DNA from: Brachionus plicatilis
Lineage: Eukaryota; Rotifera; Eurotatoria; Ploima; Brachionidae
Assembly (NCBI GenBank): GCA_010279815.1
Contig: QEOQ01000251.1
Location: forward strand, 76,562 to 140,561
Direction of reading: 5' to 3'
DNA length: 64,000 nucleotides
Both the position numbers and the translations under genes were made by a program. This document shows positions 43,507 through 55,043 of the stretch, piece after piece (the first letter of the stretch is position 1; every line of letters starts with the position of its first letter). The notes beneath the pieces are model-generated. The model made no database searches, was not told the DNA's origin, and saw only the letters and a program-made list of their open reading frames with translations.

Positions 43507-44218
43507 CAGTAAAGTACGGTTATAACGATATCGCTGGGGGAATCAAAAAACGGTTCGTTATAACCGAACTTCGTTACATCCGAAAAAGACAAAAAAAATT
43601 TTTTTTTTTAAGTTTTTATTTAATTAAAACGAATTAAAAAAGAAATAATAATGATAAATATGAAAAAAAATTAACGTTTGTAAATACCGCTCATTGTACC
43701 TACTGGAATTTTAAATTCCTAGCAGACTTCGGTCTGAGTTTTTTTTTTGCTATCGATAAGCTTTATGTATTTTACTTTTTCATGCAACGTAGAAACCTTA
43801 CGTTTAGTTGGTTTTGTTTTTTCTAACATTTTTTTAACATCATATTATTCCTGTTTTTTTTATTTTATAAAGGTAAATGTGTGATTTTTCAAAATATTAA
43901 TTGATCATTAAGTAGGGATTAGTTTTATGATTTCGGTATTCAAGAAAATTCATACTTATTTGCTGATTTCTATTATTAAAAATTAAGAAACCAATATTTC
44001 TCAAATGTATTTTTTAATATTTTCGTTATAAGCGAATAAAATTTCATTGAAAATTATCAAAAAATGCTTCGTTATAACCGAATTTTCGCTATAAGCGTAC
44101 TTCGTTATAACCGTAAGAAAATGTATTAAAAGTATTATTGTTCTGAACAACAGTGTTTTATTTTTCGTTATAAACGAATTTTCGTTATATCCGTGTTCGT
44201 TATAACCGTACTTTACTG
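43507..44218. mobile_element. pogo/Tigger-like element, internally degraded
   Basis: A 712-bp element with perfect terminal inverted repeats CAGTAAAGTACGGTTATAAC (43507-) and its complement ending at 44218, flanked by TA dinucleotides (43505-43506 and 44219-44220). Subterminal copies of CGTTATAACCG occur several times near both ends (43553, 44075, 44103, 44166, 44200), the typical pogo-family binding sites. The interior keeps only the start of a transposase gene on the minus strand. Confidence 0.85.
43675..43829 (-). pseudogene. CENP-B/pogo-type DNA-binding domain remnant
   Basis: From ATG at 43829 the minus strand reads MLEKTKPTKRKVSTLHEKVK, YIKLIDSKKKTQTEVC, a TAG stop, then EFKIPVGTMSGIYK. 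This is the N-terminal helix-turn-helix of pogo/CENP-B transposases (K-R-K-x-x-T-L-x-E-K-x-x-x-I-x-L-I ... F-x-I-P-x-x-T-x-S-x-I-x-K). One internal stop; everything after about 50 residues, including the DDE core, is deleted. Confidence 0.75.
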
Positions 44219-44254
44219 TAATATTTTTTCAATTTTTGTACTAAAATTTCACAT

Positions 44255-44520
44255 TGCCAGTAGATTCCAAAAGATACAATTAGTAATAAAAAGTTTTTTT
44301 GACCGCAGTTATTTGTTAGTTGTCTCGATTTTCTATGTTTGTATCCTCTTATTTCACTCGCTGGACCCAAAATCGTTTTCTATTTTGAAATACTGTACTA
44401 AATCTCCTCTCAATCTTCTGTCTTTTAACGTCGTTAAGTTGAGTTTATCTAGTCTTTCAGCATTAGTTAAAAATCGCAATCCAGCCACAAGTTTAAGCCG
44501 AAGTTCTAAATCTTTATGAC
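44255..44520 (-). pseudogene. LINE C-terminal fragment, minus strand
   Basis: The minus strand reads NAERLDKLNLTTLKDRRLRG then DLVQYFKIENDFG, a stop and frameshift, then IRGYKHRKSRQLTNNCGQKN followed by FLLLIVSFGIYW. This is the region after the RT domain in many LINEs (Y-x-x-R-L-x-x-L-x-L-x-T-L-x-x-R-R-x-R-G-D-L ... R-G-H ... F-x-x-R-V-V-x-x-W-N-x-L-P). About 85 residues remain. It lies directly beside the pogo-like element and a GGCAATGTG-family half-terminus (44222-44263). Confidence 0.7.
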
Positions 44521-46465
44521 CGATTTAATTCAAATTTTATTTGCTTTAACTTATTTATTGTAAGTGATCTTTTTAAGTAAGTAATGTGTGGGGAACACAA
44601 TTACAAATTACTCAGAGAATTTGAATTTTTTTCATAAGCAAAGATCTGGACGGCTTTGATAAACAAATAAAGCTCACGAGACGATAAAAAAAATTTTCGA
44701 CTAGCTCGATCTAATCCAAAAATGTCAATTAGACAGCCTGGTAAAATTTGGCAAAATGAAGGTACACCCCTTGCTTTCATAAAAACAATATCATCTCGAC
44801 TATATGGGGTGAGAATTAAAAACAAAAAAAAAGAGATTAAAATACATAAAAAATGTGATTCACGCATAAAATGAATTTATTAAAATGGGAAAATCACATA
44901 ATATAATTTTTTAAATCAAAATTCCATAAAAAAGTTTAAAAAAAAAATTAAAGTCAATAATTTAAATAAAATATTCTTCTTTTTTCAATTAAAATCAAGT
45001 TTTTGCTTAAAAAAACTATACCAAACTAACTCTTGAAAGTTTCTTAGTATCTTTTAAAATTTACTTTTTTTTACTTTTTTTACTAAAAATTACCACTATT
45101 AAATAAAATTTCACGTAAAATTACGTGAAAAAAAGTAATTTCTTTTTTTTCGAATTCAGGCCCAAAAAATTTAAAAAAAGTCAAAAAATGTCAAAATTCT
45201 CAAAAAAAATAGTATTTTTTGGAATTTTTACTTTTTACGTAATTTTACGTAAAATCTTAAAATTTAGGATCAGAGGAGGGTATTTTAAGTATTAAAATAA
45301 TATCATGTTTAAAATTTATTGGACATAGTTTTTTGATATCCTTTTTTTTTGTTTCAAAAATATTGAGTGTAAATGTCCGAATATGAATATTTTTTAAATG
45401 TTTTTTTTCTAAATGATAGCTACAAGCCTAAACTTTTAATATAATAAAACATCTTTGTATGAATTTTTCTTATTTAATTTTTTTATTAAAAAATTTAATC
45501 GTAATATGTCAAAATATTATAATGTTTTAAACTTTCCGGAACAACTGTATAGTTTTATAATAAAAATTCAATTAGTCAAGTCAAGTTTAATGAATTTTGG
45601 GGCGATTTATCTTTCCCAGTTACTTCTTCAACGATGTTTTCCATAAATTTTTAAATATTTTTAAATATTTTTTAATATTTTTTAATTTTAGTAGGTTACA
45701 ACAATGGTGCGACATACGGTCAAGTTCTAAAAGCATATTTTTCAGGAAAATTTAAAAAAACAGTAGTTGAGCACCTAAAAATATCGAATTCTTTAGTTTA
45801 ATCTAAAAATTCTAATAAAAATAAAGCAATAAAATAAAAAAGTAAAACCATAGATTTGTTCAGAATTTTGTCTAGATTTAAAAAAAAAAAATAAATCGGG
45901 TCATAATTGATCTCTTGGAGGAGATACGATTTAAATCAGAAAAAACACATTTTTTTCCTTTTTTTAGCCAACAAAAACCGCCACACCTTTTTTTTTTTTT
46001 TCTAAATTACATTAGCATGTAGAGAATTTTATGCTCTTTCAGAATATATATACTTTTTTAATATTTTTAAGTTTTATCTTTGAGATTTTGAGTCTTATTG
46101 GACAACAACTTTTTAAAAGGTTTGCTATTTTTGGAACCCTGGGTATAAAAAATTTTTTTTTTGCCCCCTTCAAAAAAATTTTTTTTTTGGGGTTTTTGAG
46201 GGCGTAGATTACGAATTTTGAGTCAAAAATGTTAAATTCAGATAGCACTAAAGTTTTGAATTTCGTGAACTTTATAATTTTGTAAAAATTAAATCAAACA
46301 AAACATCAACTCAAGTAGTTAATTATTTAACTTTTTGCTCATAAAAAAAATTCAAGTCAAATTAAGACTTTAGGAAAAACTCTGATCTCATCCCTTATTT
46401 CTTTCAAAATTTTACAACACATTTTATTGTGTTGTAAAATTAGAAAAATGTATTAGAAATAATTG
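44521..46465. other. AT-rich stretch with one candidate exon
   Basis: Two frames overlap at 44620-44870, both moderately coding-like, neither recognised. 45110-45265 has TTTACGTAAAATTACG inverted repeats. At 45690-45800, after a possible TTTTAG acceptor, the plus strand is open for about 34 codons to a TAA with non-random composition (GYNNGATYGQVLKAYFSGKF and on), perhaps a terminal exon. I cannot assign it. Confidence 0.35.
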
Positions 46466-46655
46466 TATTAGAAAAATTTAAATGTAAAAACCAGGGATAA
46501 TTTTTTGAAAATCCCTTTTAATTAATTGCGAATTTATTAGTACTTTTCTTGAATGAAAATTTTTTTAGATTTTTTGATTTTGAGATTTTTTTTTCTTCTC
46601 TCAAAAATGTAAAAATGTAAAAATATAAAAATGTACAATAAATAACATTTTGCCC
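46466..46655. mobile_element. Right half of a GGCAAAATG-family MITE
   Basis: From AAAAATTTAAATGTAAAAAC to AATAACATTTTGCCC it follows the second half of 1730-2061. The left arm is absent. Confidence 0.75.
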
Positions 46656-49639
46656 TAATCCTTTCATAGAATTCAAGCTAATTTCCTGGAAAAATCGAAA
46701 TTTTTATCACGATTTTACATGGGACTATTTAATTAGAAAATAAATCAAATACTTACTATTTAATTAGCCCAGTTCTGTAGACTGCTTTCTCATGTCTGAA
46801 TTTATCGATTTTTGAATTAATGTAAATATTTTTTTTTGAACAAAGCTTTTATCTAAATTTAAAAATAAAATTTTTTAATTTTTTAAAATTTTTTCTATTA
46901 TGCTTATTTCAAAATGCGCTTGTTAAGTACTTGAACACGCTAGAAAAATGGCGGCGACAATTCTCAATTAGATGGAATTAAGTAGATCAGCGTTCTTTTA
47001 AAAAAATGTTACTCAATATTTTAATTAAACTTCCTAAGGAAAAAATTAAGTTATCAGAGAAATTCTGTTTTATATCCAAAAATGCAGGTTTCACTAAAAA
47101 TAAATTAAAATTTCTCACGTCATTTTCATTGTGCTAAATGAGAAAAAAAATTTTAATTCCTTAGAATAAAAAAACAATTTTTTTAACTTGTAAAGTGAAT
47201 ACTTGTAAAAATTTTTCTGATAAATTGATAGTGCGTCAAAAAAAGATGCTTTTTCAAAAAATATTCGAATAATTTTGAATTGTTATTTACGCATTGCCAA
47301 TTTTAATTATCCAACAAATATAATTTGAAAAAAAAAACACAATTGTTACTTGATATCCTCATTGAAAATCGATTTTTCCAATTTTTACTTAATAAATATT
47401 TAAATCTTATTGACTTTTATTACTCAATCGATAAAATCGCATGAAATTTTAGATAATTTTTTAATTTTTAAAATTGGGACAATATCGAAAGATTTTAATT
47501 TTATTGAATTAATAAAAATTTTGGGAATTTTTTTATCGTTTAAAAATTGACTGATTTTATTGCATAACAGAAAAAAGCCAAATTAAAATGTGAAAAATTG
47601 ACATTAAGACCAAATCGGATCTGTTATTTATTCAATTTTTTACAATTTAGAAATTTTAGATTGATTTTTACATTCAAATTTCAGGAAAATTAAACTTTTT
47701 GATATTTTTAAATGCGATCACGATAAAATGTTTATTAAGGATTATTGTTATAAATTTATGATTGAGTTTCAGAAAAAAAAAAACAAAATACAAACGGAAG
47801 CTTTTTAGTTTTAAATTATTTATTTTTATTTTTTAGGCGATATCAAGCCAGGCTTTAAATAAATAAATGATTACTAAAAAAAATGCAATATTCTTTTTTA
47901 TACTCACTTAAGATTTTGATTTAAATAAGAAACCGATCAAATATTAAATAAAAATATACAAATTTTTTTTAAAATTTGGAGATTTTCAAATTCGAGATAA
48001 ATTTTAGTCGATCCGTAAACTGTTAAGTTCAATTTTTTTTGTAACAAAAAACTTAATTTCACCTAATTTTAAAATTTCATAGGCAAAGGTTTATCAAGTT
48101 TTTATTTATATTTTGACTGGAAATTTTTATTTAGTTAGAACTGATTTCTTAAAGCTTAGAAAATTCAACAAAGTTTTTAATATTTTTTTTAATTCCTTAA
48201 TAACGCTTACTATTACAGCGCAAAAATTCTTGTTATTCTATTAAAATGTATTTGTAAATTCTAATTTTTTATTTTTCATAGATTTTATTTACCAAAATTT
48301 TTTGTGTAAAAAAGAAAACTTTTCAATTTGAAATTCTGATGAAAAAAAAAATTTAAAAATCAATATATTTAATTTCATTAATTTAGAAAATTTTTATTTT
48401 AGTAAGAAGCTGAAGATTTAAAAATTGAAAACCTTGTGAAAAATAAAACTTTGATAAAAAGTCAAATAAATTTGAATTAAATTTTTAGAGTTGGTAGTGA
48501 ATTTCAAAAAAAAATCTAATTTTGGATTTCATTATATTTTTAAAAATTCAAATATGTTTAACAATAAAAAATAAAATTGTATTAATTTAAGGAAACATTT
48601 TTTTAAGAAATTATTTAAAAAAAAATATTTGAATCGTTTTGGAAAATTTTTTAATTAATTTTTTTATTTTTTTTCTAATAATTTTGAAGTTCAGCTATAT
48701 AATTATCATAGTATTATTTTTGTACCAAAATTAGAATTATTAAGCAGCAAAATTTTATTTGCGTTTTAGTTCTTAACTGTAAAAATCTAATTTTTAATTT
48801 TTTTAATCTTAACAGTCCCACTTAAATACAAAAAAAGTTGAATCTAGTTTATCTTACAATATTAGCTCAAGTCTCTCTATAAAAATCTCATAATCATTAA
48901 CAAATTTAGATTATAGAAAAGATCAAGGCATTTTACCTAATATTAAGCTCTAATCAAAATTTAAAAAAAATTCTAAAAATTCTTTTAAAAAAATGAGAAT
49001 TGATTTCAAACCAAAAATCTTGAAATAAAAATTCTATTTTTATTTCTAAATGTAACAAAAAAATTGAAATTTAAAATTTCGTAATTAATAAACAATAAAT
49101 ATTTCATAATAACTTTTGATTGAACTGTTTTACCTATAGTTTTTTTTGACATTTTGTATTCAAAAAAAAATTAATTTATAAAAATGTATTTTATTTTTTT
49201 TGTTTATTTTTTGTTAACGAAAAAAAATATTATGTAATAAAATTTAGAATATAAATTTTTAATTTTTAATCAATTTTTAATAAAAGATGAAACTGAACTT
49301 AGTAGTAGACTGTGACTAAAAAAAATTATTTAGGAGCTTTTGGCCTTAACTTTTTACCCTTAATTTTGATCTTTTTGAACCTTGAATGCTCAAAAAAATA
49401 AAAAATATTTTAGAATTTTCAAAATTTTATAAATATTTGTCTAATTTTTTAAAATGAATGTTAAACGCCCTTCTTTCAGCAAAATTTTTCAAGAAATTTT
49501 CTTTTCCACTAATTAATAAAAAAAAACAAATGAAAGATCAAATTTAGTTTAAAACAAAATAAATTGTTCATTTTTTCTCATTAAAAATTCTTTAAAAACT
49601 TAAATAAGAAAAAAACTGCTGTTTATTTTGGTTGATATT
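46656..49639. other. Gene-poor AT-rich stretch
   Basis: 3 kb of A/T-run sequence with no ORF, domain or structured repeat that I can recognise. Confidence 0.5.
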
Positions 49640-49855
49640 TTTTAGGTATTTGACAGAGTTTTAGACGAAGTATTGTTAATATAGACCTACCGCCGCTTTC
49701 ATTAAGTTATTTGAGTTATTTATCAATATCCAATATATGTACTCTGTCTGTAATTAGTCCTCTCTTGTTCAGCATTTTTATTGATGATGTGCTGAAAAGG
49801 AAAAATGCAAACAATATCTTTTATATGAGATATTAATTTATTTCATGGCAGAATG
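49640..49855 (+). pseudogene. LINE reverse-transcriptase fragment
   Basis: Frames give KVFDRVLDEVLL (the F-D-R-V-W-H-x-x-L-L block) and then VISPLLFSIFIDDVLKRKNA (the G-S-x-x-S-P-L-L-F-x-I-F-I-N-D block). Frameshifts lie between them. About 70 residues remain, and the YADD part is missing. Confidence 0.65.
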
Positions 49856-52799
49856 TAATTTGAATTAATAAAGTTTTATTAATTTTTTATCTCGATAAGT
49901 CTTTAGGTTTTGGGCGCTAATTGATAAATTGTTAGCAAGGGACTAAATAAAATAATAAGAAAAAATTTATCTACCATGGTGCACGAAAAAAAATTTGTTA
50001 CTCAAAGCATTATTATAGTAGTATCTTTCAAACAAAAATGAATTCTCAAAAAATCAGGAAATTTTACAACAGCTTAATGAAGTAAACCCGTTTTCTGGAG
50101 CTGATATTAAAGAAAATAAATCTTTCAAAATTCAGCAGTTCTGTCTGTTCCAAAAATAAAATTTGCTTCTTTGCTTTTTTTTAAAGATTTTAGAATAATT
50201 TTGCCCAGCCTTTAAATGATTTTTTTTTTATTCACCGTCTAATCCTAATCAAAATAATTTAACTTAATTGCAAGATCGCTTTTAAAGATTTTAATTAATT
50301 AAAAAAATTTTTTTGGTGATTTTTTTAAATTATTGATACAAAATTAGTTGTAAAAAAATTTGAATTTTTGGAATATTTAAATTAATATTTACAGTATATT
50401 TAAAATTTGACCAGCTGAAAATATCCCAAATTTTCAGTAATTTTAGTGTAATTAAAAACTCAACTACCTCTCAAAAAAATAAATTTCAATAAAAAAAAAT
50501 TCTCATTTGTTTAAAATTGTTTGATAATTAAATACTTTGATAATGAAAATTATTTAAATTTTTTTTTGTCTTTTGTAATATTAATAATAATAATAATATA
50601 CTAGGAAAACATCTATGGTAGCTAGATACATAGAAATTAAGTTACATAAACAAAAACTTAATAGCTCTCTATTTCATAATTATTACAATCTAAAAATTAT
50701 AATAAAAAAAAATGAAAAGCAAAACTATACTAAGATGGATATTTCTTAATAATTTTGAAAAATTAATTGAATTTAAAAGTATTTAAAATATTTTACTCTT
50801 AAAATGATATTAATAAATGACTCAGATTCTTTTGATCACCAAATAATATACCTGTGAACAAAAAATTTATTTATTAATAAATATTTTTGATTTTGTAAAT
50901 GTCTTAAATTGAAAAAAAACATATTTTTTTATAATTAAATTTGTTTTTTAGTGAAAACCTGGTTTTTTTAAGACTAAGTTTTTCTTCCCCTTCTGCTTAG
51001 ATGTTTCGATTATTTTTTTAAATATTTTTTTTTTTTTTTAAAGAAATAGATCACTTAAAACTTGAATTTTATACAATTTTATCTTTGAATTTTTCTAAAA
51101 TTAAATTAACAAAAAACTTTTTTCAATTTTCAAAAATAATTGCTCCGACAGAATTTATCTTATTCTTTTATTTCAGTTTAGAAGTCCTGGAATCAGTTAA
51201 GCTGTTCCAATGGTTATCGGTCTTACAGATCAATGACGAAAAGCTTTCAAATCAAATATTACAGAATACTCTCTTGTGTATTCTTGCTTTCCCGGAACTC
51301 CCGTTAATTCAACCTTAAATACATTTCTTATTCTTTTTTATCTATTCAATTATTTTCAATATTCTGGTTGAACTTTTAATTTTTGTTTCCATTATTGCGA
51401 AGAAGGTAAAAATTAAATAAATAACACCAATTTATTGTTAACTTTTCTTAACTAAAAGGAGTTTTTAACCATTTTTAAATAGATTAACAAAAAAATTAAT
51501 AAATAATGCTATCTAAGTGTAACGAAGAATAATTGCTTTATTTATTGCTTTTTTTCAATTGCTTAAAAAATTTAAGATAATCCATAAAAATTCTCTTTTT
51601 TGAATAAACAAAAAATATCTGTTTTATTTCTTGAATTAATAATATCAATTAGGGTAGAATTTATTTTATTTATTCAATTGAACAAAAAAAAACAGGATAT
51701 TCACCAAGTGTCTAAATATTAACAAAAAATTTTAATTAAAACTAATTATGAAATTGGAGACTTTTTCTTAGTTTTAAAAAATAAAAGTCCCTTAGGTGAA
51801 CACATCAAAAATTAGGAAAAAATTTTTGTTGAACAACTTCCGTGGAATGAACAAAATTTAAAATTGACTAATACTGAGAACAAAATAAAAATAAATTCAT
51901 AATGCTTATCAAAATGAGCCATAATTGACTTGAACTCACACTAGGCTTATTTGTTTTCTACTGAAAAAACTGCTCAATCAATCATTTTATTTGGGTATTA
52001 CGGAACATTTTGAAATATTTTAAACTCTGATTTTCTAATTAATCATTAATTTAGCTTGTGAATAAATTCTTACTTGATTTTTTGAAGTCTAGCAAAAATT
52101 CATCCTCAATCAAAAATTTAGTAAATCATTAAAAATTTATGTGTTTTTTGCTCTTGGTATTATTTATGTTGTTTTAAGAATTGAAAATATCTCATTCAAT
52201 TGTTTTCTTAAGCATTTTAAAATGCCAATCGATAACAACTAGCTTAAAATATTTTTATCAGGTGCCTAAGAAAAAACTAAAAAATAAAAAGCCATTTTAA
52301 AAAAAGTCTAAATAAAAAATACAATTTTTCAAATTTAAATTTTAAATTTATTGATTAGTTTTGTAAAAAAAAATATTTTTTTTTTCACTTAAATTTAATT
52401 TCATAAACAAAACGATGGTAAGCTCTTTGAGTGTGCTTTGAACAAAAAGAAAAAATTAAATTAAAATAAGAAAAAATATTTTTATAATTTTTAAAAATTA
52501 AAATTTCACTCGGAATCAAGTCCATCAGATAAGATCAATAGTAAAGTGTATCGTTACTTTGGTCATAGATTGGAATTTCCGCTCTAGACCGAACAATAAA
52601 TCATCAAGAGTCATTCTCGGTTCTTTCATCATTTGGACTTTTTTTAATTTAATTTTAGAAAACAGCTTGTTTAAAATAAAATGACTTAACCTTGATTCAG
52701 GGCACTAAGGACTACTAAGTGCAGACAAAAAATTGGTCTATCGTGCAGTTATAAAATTAATTTTTCAAAATTAAAATTTTTTATTTCAAACTAAAGAAA
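49856..52799. other. AT-rich stretch, one coding-like patch
   Basis: No assigned gene. At 51180-51320 both strands are open with balanced composition (plus strand VLESVKLFQWLSVLQIND; minus strand ELTGVPGKQEYTREYSVIFD), probably a scrap of a mobile element. 52490-52640 is less AT-rich and precedes the UPF0390 ORF, so it may contain its promoter. Confidence 0.4.
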
Positions 52800-53033
52800 A
52801 TGGTGCAAGGAAAATTGAAAGCAAAAGCAAGTTTGCCCAAAAATGTAAAGCAAAAATCAGTGACCAGGATTAACAAAGCGATCGAAAAAAATAAGAACAA
52901 GATACAAAAGAAGGTAAACATCCAAAACATCATTAAAAATAATCTCGAGTCGACCTGTAAGACAAAAATCGAGTCCGATTTGTGCTCTAGAGCAAAAACT
53001 TGCGAAGGAAAATCGTTCAAAATGTTAAAATAA
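52800..53033 (+). CDS. UPF0390 family small basic protein (Leydig cell tumor 10-kDa protein-like)
   Basis: An intact 77-codon ORF from ATG to TAA with much higher GC than the flanks. It starts MVQGKLKAKA, like the M-A-Q-G-x-x-K-x-K of UPF0390 (DUF2462) proteins, has a basic coiled middle (INKAIEKNKNKIQKKVNIQN) and the family's C-terminal block L-x-x-x-x-x-x-K-I-E-x-D-L-x-x-R-A (NNLESTCKTKIESDLCSRA). Family members are 80-100 residues and their function is not known, with nuclear/nucleolar roles suspected. The absence of introns is compatible with a real compact gene or a retrocopy. Confident that it is coding, moderately confident of the family. Confidence 0.55.
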   Translation: MVQGKLKAKASLPKNVKQKSVTRINKAIEKNKNKIQKKVNIQNIIKNNLESTCKTKIESDLCSRAKTCEGKSFKMLK

Positions 53034-54039
53034 CTTTTTAATTAATAAAATTGATTAAATTATTTTTTTGTTTTCAATCAAAAAATTCATTGTCTCTCTC
53101 AATTCTGAATCCAGCTAGCAATAAAAGAATTTTTTCTTGAAAATTATTAATATTTTAATTCAAAAAAATATTGATTCCATCAGTATTTTAGTAAAATATG
53201 AAAAAAGATTGGTTAAATTTAATTAATTTTTTTTTCGTGAATTAATTAATTTATCTTTTGTGTTCAGAAAGCGTGAGCGCATTCAATTTTTATTAATCTG
53301 CCTAATATTCAAACACCCAATATGTATCATTGTCTTTTCACTTATCAACATTATTAGATAAATCTTTCCCCCTCATTTGAACAATTTAGAAATGATTTAC
53401 ACTTTTTTTAAATTTTATTCAACTAAAACCAAATGATCAAATCAAATCTAAATTTCAAAAAAGATATTAAATAAAAGTTTTATGAATCTTAATATTTTTT
53501 TTATTTTTTTTCAGTGTTTTTATTTTTTTTCAGTGTTTAGCAAGGAAAAAAATTATGCAAAATTAAGTAAAAATTTAATATTAATCAAAATTTTAAAATT
53601 TTTCAGTAAAAAACGTAATCCTATTTGGATAGAACTTTTTCTATATTAAATAAAATTCTATATTTTTCATTCTATTATTTTTTTTTCTATGTTTTGATAG
53701 ATCCCCAAGAAAATTTTTGTTCATTTTATTTTTCGACATCTAGATTGGAAAAAGTGGGAATTCCTCCAAATATTCTCATCACTTTCTCACCTAGGAAAAG
53801 AATGAGAATATTTGGGAAATTTTGAAACAACATTGAAAGATTTTTGTTTGTTTTTTGGACCTAGAATGTTCTCTCTTTGATCAAATTAAGTGTAAAATTT
53901 TTTTAAACTACATTAATTTTTCTGTTTTGTGTTTTAATTTTTGAAATTTTGAATTTAAAGGCATTAAGAACTCATTAGGATTAAAAATTAATATTTTAAT
54001 GATACATTATTAAAAAAACTTAAATTAAATAAAAAATTT
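53034..54039. other. AT-rich stretch with a hairpin
   Basis: 53760-53818 can fold: CCAAATATTCTCAT pairs with ATGAGAATATTTGG across a loop containing CACTTTCTCACCTAGGAAAA. The sequence around 53640-53705 (CTATGTTTTGATAGATCCC) recurs at about 57765-57825. No gene. Confidence 0.45.
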
Positions 54040-54627
54040 GGGTCTAGTGGAAAATGTGAACAATTGTTCACAAAAAAATGTGACCATGAGTATCAAGTCA
54101 AAAATGTGAAAATTTTGTTCACATAATCTCTGGTCACATATTTGGTGACCATAAGCTGGTCACAAATTTTAGATTAAAAAAATAAAAATTATATAATTTA
54201 AAAAAGTTTAAATCTAAACGCAGGAGAAAAAGCAATGACTGAAATTACTACTTCTCAAGAAACTTTGAATGTAGTAAAAACAGCACTCAGCAAACATTCA
54301 AACCCTGTACCGTGTGATTTATGTGGAGAATTAATGAAAAACATCAAGGGTGTAAAGTTGCATATGGCAAAAAAACATAAAAACTAATAAAAAAAGGAAT
54401 TGGAATTTATTTTTTTTTATTTGCATTTAAAATTAAACTTTTATTCTAAAATTAATGTTCACAAAAAATAAAAACTGGACTCGAAAAATTTTTTTATTTT
54501 TTTATTTATCTATTTTGGTCACCAAATATGTGACCAGAGATTATGTGAACAAAATGTTCACATTTTGGACTTGATACTCATGGTCACATTTTTTTGTGAA
54601 CAATTGTTCACATTTTCCACTAGACCC
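54040..54627. mobile_element. Terminal-inverted-repeat element carrying a zinc-finger ORF
   Basis: A 588-bp element with inverted repeats of about 113 bp (54040-54152 and 54516-54627) at over 95% identity, beginning GGGTCTAGTGGAAAATGTG. The arms contain alternating GTGAAC/GTTCAC and GGTCAC/GTGACC motifs, each itself near-palindromic. AAAAATTT flanks both ends (54032-54039 and 54628-54635), consistent with an 8-bp target duplication. The only thing between the arms is a 50-codon ORF (54235-54387). A related terminus (GGGTCTAGGTAATTATGTGA, complement of the sequence ending at 42070) marks another element without the ORF. Confidence 0.8.
54235..54387 (+). CDS. 50-residue single C2H2 zinc-finger microprotein inside the TIR element
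   Basis: ATG at 54235, TAA at 54385-54387. It reads MTEITTSQETLNVVKTALSK, then a single finger from CDLCGELM to LHMAKKH: Cys26-x2-Cys29-x12-His42-x4-His47, ending in KN. Spacing is canonical for C2H2. The finger is nearly the whole protein and no transposase sequence is present. The CGCAGGAG just upstream (54219-54226) could be a splice acceptor, so an upstream exon is not excluded, but the left arm offers no frame. The simplest reading is a DNA- or protein-binding accessory protein, or the retained N-terminal finger of a lost transposase. Too short to be sure that it is translated. Confidence 0.55.
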   Translation: MTEITTSQETLNVVKTALSKHSNPVPCDLCGELMKNIKGVKLHMAKKHKN

Positions 54628-54863
54628 AAAAATTTTGCAATTAATTTATAAAAAACTTAATTTTCAATAAAATTTTATCATTACAAATTAAGACCTTATC
54701 CATTACAAACTTAATAATTATTCAACATTTGAAGTTTTCGTTCTTTCTGAGACCTGAATTAGACAAAATGATAAAAGTAATGAGAAAATAGATGAGTAGC
54801 TCTTGAGATTCTCACATTTTTCTACATGTAATCTACATTGTATCTCAGTTAGATCCATTATGA

Positions 54864-55043
54864 GATATTAATGAGAACGAGACCAGAGTAGCCTACAACA
54901 TTACGGCGCTGCGACTAAAAAAACTGCGGAGGAAAGATGCAAGAATTATCAAAAATTTAATTCTGGACATCGTTTACCAGTCAAGGAAGGGAGCAAGAAT
55001 GGGACATCATGGCTTAAGGATTGATGACCAAAAAATCAAATGA
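54864..55043 (+). CDS. Unrecognised short ORF, basic helical
   Basis: Open for 59 codons up to TGA 55041-55043 with balanced composition: INENETRVAYNITALRLKKL, then RRKDARIIKNLILDIVYQSR, then KGARMGHHGLRIDDQKIK. No ATG at the start; a possible acceptor TATCTCAG ends at 54848 but a stop (TGA) follows it in this frame. Probably the end of a gene or mobile-element protein whose upstream part is lost. Not recognised. Confidence 0.35.
   Translation, partial: DINENETRVAYNITALRLKKLRRKDARIIKNLILDIVYQSRKGARMGHHGLRIDDQKIK

Noticed and set aside
44601..44867. 88-codon minus-strand frame with a hydrophobic, signal-peptide-like start
   Set aside because: Lies between LINE debris and AT-rich DNA, the plus strand is about equally coding-like, and no family is recognisable.
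45455..45646. 63-codon plus-strand ORF
   Set aside because: AT-driven amino acid composition and no recognisable motif; not strong enough to annotate as a gene.
52781..53020. Minus-strand frame opposite the UPF0390 ORF
   Set aside because: Phe/Leu-rich antisense shadow; the plus-strand frame has the family-like start and C-terminal block.
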